A DNA stretch of 5,522 bases from Kingella pumchi (GTDB lineage Bacteria; Pseudomonadota; Gammaproteobacteria; Burkholderiales; Neisseriaceae). Below the pieces are notes generated by a model that worked only from the letters and a program-made list of their open reading frames with translations, was not told the origin of the DNA and made no database searches. Location of the stretch: positions 741-6,262 of the forward strand of contig NZ_JAKOOW010000034.1 in assembly GCF_022288825.1 (NCBI RefSeq), given 5' to 3'. Each line of letters starts with the position of its first letter. Position 1 is the stretch's first letter. Shown here in pieces: positions 1 through 4,720 of the stretch. The position numbers were made by a program, and so were the translations under genes.

Positions 1-147
1 TTTTGCCGTACGCTTTACCCAAATTTTGGTGCCGCTTGATAACTGCACTTCTTCTTGCCACGATGTTTCTCCCGAAGCAAACATACAGTCGCAACCCGCC
101 AGCAGCAGTGCTGGCAGCAGGGCAAATACCGGTTTTAATGCTTTCAT
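1..147 (-). CDS. Small lipoprotein, 5' part only (runs off left edge)
   Basis: An open frame of 49 codons starts at ATG 147-145 and stays open to the window edge. An AAGGA ribosome binding site sits 6 nt upstream (158-154). The product begins MKALKPVFALLPALLLAGC, a lipoprotein signal peptide: two lysines, a hydrophobic stretch, then the lipobox L-A-G-C with the acylated cysteine at residue 19. The residue after it is Asp, which in E. coli favours inner-membrane retention; whether that rule holds here is uncertain. The visible mature part contains WQEEVQLSSGTKIWVKR. From memory, short hypothetical lipoproteins of Neisseria and related bacteria carry a similar WQEEV-L-(D/S)G motif; their function is unknown to me. 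The gene lies 192 bp downstream of rdgC, beyond a strong DUS hairpin, so it is probably transcribed separately. I see no convincing promoter in the gap. Confidence 0.8.
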   Translation of the reverse strand, partial: MKALKPVFALLPALLLAGCDCMFASGETSWQEEVQLSSGTKIWVKRTAK

Positions 148-201
148 GGTTTTTCCTTTATTGCATTGGATGGAATGGTTTTAGCTTCGCAACTTCGCTG
201 C

Positions 202-222
202 GCTACGCAGGCTGCCTGTAGC
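202..222. repeat. Degenerate DUS-like imperfect palindrome
   Basis: GCTA-cg-CAGGC-t-GCCTG-TAGC is an inverted repeat with a 2-nt bulge. Its centre shares AGGCAGCCTG with the DUS but lacks the final AA, so it looks like a decayed or non-functional copy. It lies in the 192-bp gap between rdgC and the lipoprotein gene, next to a T7 run (A7 on the minus strand, ending at 240). Confidence 0.4.
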
Positions 223-257
223 GGCAGTTTACGTTTTTTTATTTGGCGCGCAAATGC

Positions 258-315
258 TTTTCAGGCTGCCTGCCCAACGGTTGTTGCTTAAACCGTCGGG
301 CAGGCAGCCTGAAAA
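258..315 (-). terminator. rdgC-distal DUS-pair hairpin (25-bp stem, 8-nt loop)
   Basis: Two exact, inverted AGGCAGCCTGAA elements (260-271 on the minus strand, 302-313 on the plus strand) are embedded in longer arms, 258-282 and 291-315. The arms match at 24 of 25 positions. The one mismatch (276/297) is A-C on plus-strand RNA but a U-G wobble on minus-strand RNA, so the stem is unbroken only in the rdgC direction. It begins 25 bp after the rdgC stop codon. No U-tract follows, so its strength as a terminator is uncertain. Inverted DUS pairs acting as gene-end hairpins are known in Neisseria. Confidence 0.7.
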
Positions 316-323
316 TTGTGCCG

Positions 324-335
324 AAGCAGCCTGAA
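324..335 (+). repeat. DNA uptake sequence variant (AAGCAGCCTGAA)
   Basis: This matches the local consensus at 11 of 12 positions and keeps the GCAGCCTGAA core. It lies just 5 nt after the rdgC stop codon, before the DUS-pair hairpin. Confidence 0.7.
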
Positions 336-339
336 AACT

Positions 340-1239
340 TTAATCCTGCCAGCCGCCCAGATGGGCCACCAGCTCTTCAAGCATATTCGATACGCTTTCG
401 GCCATCAGGATTTGCGAAGCGAAGGCCAGCGCCTCGGCATCGTCACCGCGGTTTTCGGCCTCTTCCTGGAGCACGTCGAGATACTGCACGCGCTTAAGGG
501 TCAGCTCTTCGGTTAGGATAAAGGCGATTTGGTCGCGCCACACCAGGCCGAGCTGGGTGACGCTTTTGCCGTTTTTCACATGCTGCACCACTTCGTCGGC
601 GGTCAGATCCTGCTTGGCCACTTTTACCACCGGCGCCACATCGCCGCTGCCTTTCATCTCGCAGCTGTCATCGAGCTCGAAGCCGCCTGCGCAGCGGCCT
701 TTGAGCAGCCAGTCGGTCATCAGCGAGCCGGGCGACTGTTTGGTGCGCGGCAGCCTGGCTTCCAAGCCGCCGAGCGCTTCGCGCAGTTTGGCCAGCAGGT
801 TTTCGGCTTTGGCGGCCGAAGCGTTGTTTACCAGCAGGAAGCCGCTGCGGGTGTTGCATACCGCCAGCGTGCGGCCAGTGCGGGTAAAGGCGCGCGGCAG
901 CAGATCGTCGGTTACCTGCTCTTTGAGTTCCTGCTTTTCTTTGCGGCCGACGCTGCGGCCTTCGTTGTTTTGGATTTCCTGCACCTTTTCTTCCAAAATG
1001 TCGCGGATTACGCCGGCGGGCAGCACTTTTTCCGCGCGCTTGAGCGCCACGCTCCAGGTGAAGTCGGCGGGAAACACCGGCTCCGGCGAAAAGCCGTGGA
1101 CGGCGGCAAAGCCCTCGCTGAACCAGTCCAAACCGGTAACCGGCGCAAATTCGGCCTCGGCCAGTTTGGCAGACAGGGTTTCGATATCGGGAAGCTGGTT
1201 TTTATTGAGCGGATAGAAGCTGATTTGTTTGAACCACAT
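340..1239 (-). CDS. rdgC: Recombination-associated protein RdgC
   Basis: 299 residues, close to the roughly 300 usual for RdgC. Family landmarks: N-terminal MWFKQISFYPL, KVLPAGVIRDILEEKV near residues 71-86, LLPRAF at 113-118, SAAKAE at 141-146, then KQDLT and LGLVW motifs in the C-terminal third. RdgC is a cytoplasmic protein that, in E. coli, dimerises into a ring around double-stranded DNA and limits RecA action. In Neisseria gonorrhoeae it has been linked to pilin antigenic variation; that role here is only inference. The frame stays open upstream to 1680, but that part would overlap purA and has no RdgC similarity. ATG 1239-1237 with AAGGA at 1252-1248 (8 nt spacing) is clearly the start. 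A DUS-pair hairpin ends 30 bp before the start codon, leaving no room for a full promoter between them. Confidence 0.96.
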   Translation of the reverse strand: MWFKQISFYPLNKNQLPDIETLSAKLAEAEFAPVTGLDWFSEGFAAVHGFSPEPVFPADFTWSVALKRAEKVLPAGVIRDILEEKVQEIQNNEGRSVGRKEKQELKEQVTDDLLPRAFTRTGRTLAVCNTRSGFLLVNNASAAKAENLLAKLREALGGLEARLPRTKQSPGSLMTDWLLKGRCAGGFELDDSCEMKGSGDVAPVVKVAKQDLTADEVVQHVKNGKSVTQLGLVWRDQIAFILTEELTLKRVQYLDVLQEEAENRGDDAEALAFASQILMAESVSNMLEELVAHLGGWQD

Positions 1240-1269
1240 GGCGTTTTTCCTTATGAAAATGGCGGGAAA

Positions 1270-1299
1270 AGGCAGCCTGAAAAGGCTTTCAGGCTGCCT
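1270..1299 (-). terminator. DUS-pair hairpin upstream of rdgC (13-bp stem, 4-nt loop)
   Basis: Exact DUS copies at 1270-1281 (plus) and 1288-1299 (minus) form a perfect 13-bp stem (1270-1282 with 1287-1299) around a 4-nt loop. In the minus direction it is followed by three more U residues and then C-rich sequence, so it could be a weak secondary terminator behind the purA terminator. It could equally be part of the rdgC leader, since rdgC starts only 30 bp further on. Confidence 0.6.
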
Positions 1300-1306
1300 C
1301 AAACCG

Positions 1307-1353
1307 AAAAAACAAGGCGCCGCCGTTTCAGGCTGCCTGAAAACGGGCGGCGC
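1307..1353 (-). terminator. purA intrinsic terminator
   Basis: The arms 1317-1333 and 1335-1353 pair over 17 bp with two single-base bulges and end in a GC-rich base. The stem starts 11 nt after the purA stop codon. On the minus strand it is followed by CTTGTTTTTT (1316-1307), the U-rich tract expected of a Rho-independent terminator. The apex is TTTCAGGC-T-GCCTGAAA, which reads AGGCAGCCTGAA on the minus strand (1338-1327) and AGGCTGCCTGAA on the plus strand (1330-1341). The terminator is thus built around two overlapping DUS dialects. Confidence 0.85.
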
Positions 1354-1364
1354 GGGAGCGGGGC

Positions 1365-2666
1365 TTAGGCCTCGAAGGGATGGCGGATCAGAATGGTTTC
1401 GTCGCGGTCGGGGCCGGTGGAAACGATGGCGATGGGGGCGCCGCACACTTCTTCGATGCGCTGCAGATAGCGGCAGGCGTTTTCGGGCAGCGCGTCGTAG
1501 GATTTGGCGCCGACGGTGGATTCTTTCCAGCCGGGCAGGGTTTCGTAGATCGGCGTGCAGCCTGAAACTTCGTGGGCGCCGAAGGGCAGGATGTTGGTGG
1601 TGCTGCCGTCGGGCAGGGTGTAGCCCACGCACAGTTTGATTTCGTCGATGCCGTCCATCACGTCGAGCTTGGTGATGCACATGCCGCTGATGCCGTTGAT
1701 TTGGATGGCGCGTTTGAGTGCGGCGGCATCAAACCAGCCGCAGCGGCGGGCGCGGCCGGTTACCGAACCGAACTCGTGCCCGCGCTTAGCCAAACCGGCG
1801 CCCACTTTGTCAAAAAGCTCGGTGGGAAACGGGCCGGAGCCGACGCGGGTGGTGTAGGCTTTCACAATGCCCAGCACATAATCGAGCGCCTGCGGCGGCA
1901 CGCCCGCGCCGGCCGATGCGGCGCCGGCCACGCAGTTGGACGAAGTAACGAAGGGATAGGTGCCGCAGTCGATGTCGAGCAGCGTGCCTTGTGCGCCTTC
2001 AAACAGCAGGCGTTCGCCGTTTTGGATTTTGTCGTAGAGCGTGCGCGAAACATCGGCAAGCATCGGCAGGATGCGGGCGCGGAAGCTCTCAATCACCGCC
2101 ATCACGCTGTCAAACTCCAGCGGCGCGGCGCCGTGCAGGTGTTCGAGTTGGACATTATAGAGCGCGAGATTGGCGCGGACTTTTTCCGCCACCAGCGCCA
2201 TATCGCGCAGATCGCCGGCGCGTACCGAGCGGCGGGCGACTTTGTCTTCATACGCCGGGCCGATGCCGCGGCCGGTGGTACCGATTTTGCCCTCGCCCTT
2301 GCTGGCTTCGCGGGCTTGGTCGAGCGCGATGTGGTAGGGCAAAATCAGCGGACAGGTGGGGGCGATTTTCAGGCGGCCGGCCACGTTTTTCACGCCCGCT
2401 GCGTCCAATTCGTCGATTTCGCCCAACAGCGCTTCGGGGGAAACGACAACGCCGGAGCCGATGTAGCAGTCGAGCGTTTCGTGCAGGATCCCGCTGGGAA
2501 TCAGGCGCAGAATGGTTTTTTTGCCGCCCACCACCAGCGTGTGCCCGGCATTGTGGCCGCCCTGAAAGCGCACCACGCCGTCGCACTGCTCGGCCAGCCA
2601 GTCCACGATTTTGCCTTTGCCTTCGTCGCCCCACTGCGAGCCGACGACTACTACGTTTTGAGCCAT
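1365..2666 (-). CDS. purA: Adenylosuccinate synthetase PurA
   Basis: 433 residues, close to the usual size of bacterial PurA. It catalyses IMP + aspartate + GTP to adenylosuccinate + GDP + phosphate, the committed step from IMP to AMP, in the cytoplasm. Visible signatures: GSQWGDEGKGK at 9-19 (phosphate loop; Asp14 matches the catalytic Asp of the E. coli enzyme), GGHNAGHT at 36-43 (His42 the catalytic His), GTTGRGIGPAYEDK at 129-142 (IMP site), TRVGSGPFPTE near 300, RRCGWFD, TKLDVMDG and the C-terminal STGPDRDETI. ATG 2666-2664 has AAGGA 5 nt upstream (2676-2672); the open frame continuing to 3023 overlaps the DUF945 gene and is not PurA-like. It has its own intrinsic terminator. In many beta-proteobacteria, as I recall, hisZ precedes purA; here a DUF945 gene does. 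All key residues seen are intact. Confidence 0.98.
   Translation of the reverse strand: MAQNVVVVGSQWGDEGKGKIVDWLAEQCDGVVRFQGGHNAGHTLVVGGKKTILRLIPSGILHETLDCYIGSGVVVSPEALLGEIDELDAAGVKNVAGRLKIAPTCPLILPYHIALDQAREASKGEGKIGTTGRGIGPAYEDKVARRSVRAGDLRDMALVAEKVRANLALYNVQLEHLHGAAPLEFDSVMAVIESFRARILPMLADVSRTLYDKIQNGERLLFEGAQGTLLDIDCGTYPFVTSSNCVAGAASAGAGVPPQALDYVLGIVKAYTTRVGSGPFPTELFDKVGAGLAKRGHEFGSVTGRARRCGWFDAAALKRAIQINGISGMCITKLDVMDGIDEIKLCVGYTLPDGSTTNILPFGAHEVSGCTPIYETLPGWKESTVGAKSYDALPENACRYLQRIEEVCGAPIAIVSTGPDRDETILIRHPFEA
1555..1566 (+). repeat. Core DUS within purA
   Basis: GTGCAGCCTGAA matches the local DUS at 10 of 12 positions with the full GCAGCCTGAA core. It lies in purA codons for Val-Ser-Gly-Cys. 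It may be a weak uptake site or coincidence. Confidence 0.4.
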
Positions 2667-2699
2667 AACTATCCTTATCTGCAGGATGGCGGAATGCCT

Positions 2700-2711
2700 T
2701 TCAGGCTGCTT
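2700..2711 (-). repeat. DNA uptake sequence variant in the purA leader
   Basis: Minus-strand AAGCAGCCTGAA, 11 of 12 to the local consensus and identical to the copy at 324-335. It lies 33-45 nt before the purA start codon. Confidence 0.65.
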
Positions 2712-2731
2712 TTCCGCCCCGTTTACACAAC

Positions 2732-2756
2732 AACAAGACGGCTTGCCCGTCTTGTT
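2732..2756. repeat. Perfect 10-bp inverted repeat upstream of purA
   Basis: AACAAGACGG (2732-2741) and CCGTCTTGTT (2747-2756) flank a 5-nt loop, 66-90 bp before the purA start. On the minus strand the stem is followed by GTTGTGT. It is not DUS-derived. It could be a hairpin in the purA leader, a protein-binding operator, or a weak terminator of upstream transcription. I found no sigma-70 promoter with good -35 and -10 boxes in the 2667-2877 gap, so its position relative to the transcription start is unknown. Confidence 0.5.
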
Positions 2757-2825
2757 TGGATTCGGGCGGGACTTTAACACAAATAGCGCCGCTTGGCAGC
2801 TACCGCAGCGCCCCGCCCTACCCTG

Positions 2826-2837
2826 CGGCAGCCTGAA
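2826..2837 (+). repeat. DNA uptake sequence variant (CGGCAGCCTGAA)
   Basis: 11 of 12 to the local consensus, unpaired, in the gap between purA and the DUF945 gene, about 40 bp from the DUS-pair hairpin at 2878-2929. Confidence 0.65.
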
Positions 2838-2877
2838 AACGGCGGTTGCCGAATAATGCCCGCCAAGCGGTTTGCGC

Positions 2878-2929
2878 AAACTTTTCAGGCTGCCTGCAAA
2901 TCGGAATCTGCAGGCAGCCTGAAAAGTTT
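2878..2929 (-). terminator. DUS-pair hairpin after DUF945 gene (21-bp perfect stem)
   Basis: The arms 2878-2898 and 2909-2929 are perfect inverted copies over 21 bp around a 10-nt loop. Each contains an exact DUS (2884-2895 minus, 2912-2923 plus) extended by matching flanks AAACT and GCA. It begins 17 bp after the DUF945 stop codon. The tail on the minus strand is only GTTT followed by GC-rich sequence, so it is a hairpin at the gene end without a classical U-tract. Confidence 0.7.
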
Positions 2930-2946
2930 CGGGGGCGCTCGGCGGC

Positions 2947-4512
2947 TTATTTGCCGGCGGCCGGTGCGGATGCGGGCGTATCTTCCAAGCCCTGCCACAA
3001 ATCATCGTCGGAGCGGGCTTCAAACTGCTTGCCGTTGAGCGTGATACGGTTGCCGGCGATTTCGAGACGGGTCATCACCGCGCCGTTGCTGCGCTTGAGA
3101 TGGCCTTCGCCGATCATGGTGTCGATGCTGCCGGCCACCAGCAGGCGGATGGTATCGGCAACTTCCTGTTTTTCCTGCTCGCTGTTGGGATCTTCAACGG
3201 CAAACAGGCTGCGCGCCTGGGTGATGACGAATTCTTCAATCAGCTTCTGCGATACGTCCAAATCTAGATCGACGCGCATTTTCTTCACCATATCGGGGAA
3301 GGATTCGAGATCGGCTTTGCTCAAGCCGTCGAAGCTGAGCTGGCCGCGGCTGTTGACATGCCCCTGCGGGGTTTGGAACTCAAAACGCTTGATGCGGAAC
3401 AGCGGGTTGTCGGTAAACAGCGGCGCGCCTTCGTTGCGCGCGGCGGCCAGTACCTGATCGCGCGCCTGGTCGCCGGTGTATTTGTCCATGGCGATGCGCT
3501 GCAGGCTTTTTTTCATGTCTGCCAGCGCTTTGGCGTTGAGATGCTCGGCGGCGATGTCGATATTGAGCGGGCCATATTGGTTTTCGCCGTAGTTGAGCTT
3601 GTCGAAGGCAAACACGCCGCGGCTGTCGATATAGCCGTTTTTCTCTTCGGTTTCGGTGCGGTAGCTGAGTTTGTCCAGGCTGACTTTGCTGGGCGGGATG
3701 TCGCCGTTGGGATTGATAAAGGCGCCGATCTGCAGATCGGTAACCATATTGATCAGTTCGTTCAGGCGCACATTGTAGGAAATGCTGTCTTTCCACTCGA
3801 TTTCAAAACGCCCGAGCTTGGTTTCGGACGAACCGAGCGACAGGCCGTTGCTGCCGGGATAGGTTTTGGCGGCCACTTCGATCTGCTCGGCGTTCAGGCT
3901 GCCTTTGTCGGCCAGCACCGCTTTAAAGCCCGGCAGCGTGAAACGGCTTTGGTATTCAGTGAAATTGGCGGCGTAATCGACTTCGGCATCCATGCCTTTC
4001 CAATCGAGCTTGATGCCGGAGAGCTCTTCATACTCGAAAGGCGCGACTTTCACCGTATAGCGGCCGCTGCCGTCGAGCTTGATCACATTGTGCGCGCTCA
4101 CCGGCACCTGCTGGCCGAAAAAGCGCGACAGGGTTTTCTGCACTTCGGGGTCGTACTGGAATTCGGTTTCCACCACCGCGCGCACCGGAGTAAAACCGTC
4201 GGCAAAGGGGTAGTGCTTGACATGGTTGACCATCACCACCGGCTTTTCCAGCACCGTTTTCACATTGTCCGGCAGATAGCCGCCGAGATTGGACAGGATT
4301 TCGGGATGCACGCGCACCACGGTGGTTTCGGTGGAAGTGAACCAGCCGCGCTCGTATTTGTGCGACACCATATCGAAGAAAAAGGTATCTGCCAAAGCAC
4401 GGCGCTGGATTTCGAGCGACTCTTGCGCCTTCATGCCCAAATAATTGGGCAGCACGCCGAACACGCCCAAACCACCGAACACCACCGCACCTGCGGCCAG
4501 GATTTTTTTCAT
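2947..4512 (-). CDS. YdgA-family (DUF945) envelope protein
   Basis: 521 residues, similar in size to E. coli YdgA (about 500). It begins MKKILAAGAVVFGGLGVFGV, a short positive end plus a hydrophobic segment (residues 4-21) that looks like a signal anchor, placing the rest in the periplasm. Next comes the family's characteristic Y-x-R-G-x-F-x-S element (YERGWFTS, 53-60), then a long region rich in beta-strand-like sequence with repeated short hydrophobic and charged alternation. The last ten residues are Ala/Pro-rich. The molecular function of the family is unknown; I recognise it by the N-terminus, the YERG element and overall form, not by catalytic residues. An upstream ATG (4539-4537) would add nine residues, but it falls at the predicted transcription start, so 4512 is preferred; the ribosome site there is weak (GGGG at 4526-4523). 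An A7 run immediately follows the start codon. Confidence 0.88.
   Translation of the reverse strand: MKKILAAGAVVFGGLGVFGVLPNYLGMKAQESLEIQRRALADTFFFDMVSHKYERGWFTSTETTVVRVHPEILSNLGGYLPDNVKTVLEKPVVMVNHVKHYPFADGFTPVRAVVETEFQYDPEVQKTLSRFFGQQVPVSAHNVIKLDGSGRYTVKVAPFEYEELSGIKLDWKGMDAEVDYAANFTEYQSRFTLPGFKAVLADKGSLNAEQIEVAAKTYPGSNGLSLGSSETKLGRFEIEWKDSISYNVRLNELINMVTDLQIGAFINPNGDIPPSKVSLDKLSYRTETEEKNGYIDSRGVFAFDKLNYGENQYGPLNIDIAAEHLNAKALADMKKSLQRIAMDKYTGDQARDQVLAAARNEGAPLFTDNPLFRIKRFEFQTPQGHVNSRGQLSFDGLSKADLESFPDMVKKMRVDLDLDVSQKLIEEFVITQARSLFAVEDPNSEQEKQEVADTIRLLVAGSIDTMIGEGHLKRSNGAVMTRLEIAGNRITLNGKQFEARSDDDLWQGLEDTPASAPAAGK
3893..3904 (-). repeat. Exact DNA uptake sequence inside the DUF945 gene
   Basis: A perfect AGGCAGCCTGAA on the coding strand, read as part of Lys-Gly-Ser-Leu-Asn. 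It is the only exact copy inside a coding region in this window. Confidence 0.85.
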
Positions 4513-4547
4513 CGGACTTTTACCCCGAACTGTTTGCAAAGAGCGGC

Positions 4548-4556
4548 ATCATAGCA
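4548..4556 (-). promoter_or_regulatory. Extended -10 promoter of the DUF945 gene
   Basis: The minus strand reads TGC-TATGAT (4556-4548): a -10 box matching TATAAT at 5 of 6 with the extended TG motif. No recognisable -35 box lies 16-18 bp upstream, as is common for extended -10 promoters. Transcription would begin near 4541, giving a leader of about 30 nt before ATG 4512. Confidence 0.65.
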
Positions 4557-4576
4557 CAAAAGCCCCTGCCCTTGGC

Positions 4577-4615
4577 TTTCAGGCTGCCTGCGCGGCAGCG
4601 GCAGGCAGCCTGAAA
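4577..4615 (-). terminator. DUS-pair hairpin between hisH and DUF945 gene (15-bp stem)
   Basis: Arms 4577-4591 and 4601-4615 are perfectly complementary around a 9-nt loop and contain exact DUS copies at 4578-4589 (minus) and 4603-4614 (plus). It lies 105 bp after the hisH stop and immediately upstream of the extended -10 promoter, with one arm abutting the -35 position. No U-tract follows on the minus strand. It probably separates hisH transcription from the next unit. Confidence 0.65.
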
Positions 4616-4651
4616 AACACCGGCCGATGCCCTTCGTTACCGTCTGCCCCA

Positions 4652-4686
4652 TTGCTTTCGCACCCATCCGGCGGACGGGAAAGCAA
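4652..4686 (-). other. Bipartite stem-loop just after hisH
   Basis: TTGCTTT (4652-4658) pairs with AAAGCAA (4680-4686), and CCCATCC (4663-4669) pairs with GGACGGG (4673-4679) around a 3-nt loop, leaving a 4-nt bulge on one side. The single mismatch in the inner stem (4666/4676) is a G-U wobble on minus-strand RNA. It starts 34 nt downstream of the hisH stop codon. No U-tract follows. It may protect the hisH mRNA 3' end or form part of its terminator region. Confidence 0.45.
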
Positions 4687-4694
4687 GTAAACCC

Positions 4695-4706
4695 GAGCAG
4701 CCTGAA
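4695..4706 (+). repeat. Core DUS after hisH
   Basis: GAGCAGCCTGAA keeps the 10-base GCAGCCTGAA core but differs in the first two bases. It lies 14 bp downstream of the hisH stop codon. Confidence 0.5.
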
Positions 4707-4720
4707 AAGCCGGCAACGGT

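Noticed and set aside
202..240. Plus-strand terminator (hairpin then T7)
   Set aside because: The T run lies about 10 nt beyond the stem and there is no plus-strand gene upstream for it to serve.
529..1368. Plus-strand open frame of 279 codons opposite rdgC
   Set aside because: It is antisense to a well-recognised RdgC, and its 3' end translates through DUS repeats.
1240..1680. N-terminal extension of RdgC by 147 residues
   Set aside because: It would overlap the 3' end of purA and read through the purA terminator. It has no RdgC similarity, and the internal ATG at 1239 has a good ribosome site and family length.
1572..2777. Plus-strand open frame of 401 codons opposite purA
   Set aside because: It is an exact antisense shadow of an unmistakable purA, with Ala/Gly/His/Val-rich low-information sequence and no ribosome site. 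High GC at third codon positions removes stops on the opposite strand.
2667..3023. N-terminal extension of PurA by 119 residues
   Set aside because: It would overlap the DUF945 gene and translate DUS repeats. ATG 2666 with AAGGA matches the normal PurA start.
4503..4509. T7 (A7 in the coding sense) after the DUF945 start codon as a phase-variable tract
   Set aside because: It encodes two ordinary lysines plus the start of Ile, is short, and signal peptides often begin this way.
4513..4539. Nine-residue extension of the DUF945 protein starting at 4539
   Set aside because: That ATG coincides with the predicted transcription start, and the signal anchor begins naturally with MKKIL.
3358..4554. 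Plus-strand open frame of 398 codons opposite the DUF945 gene
   Set aside because: It is an antisense shadow of the same kind, with no recognisable motif, and it would overlap the gene's promoter region.
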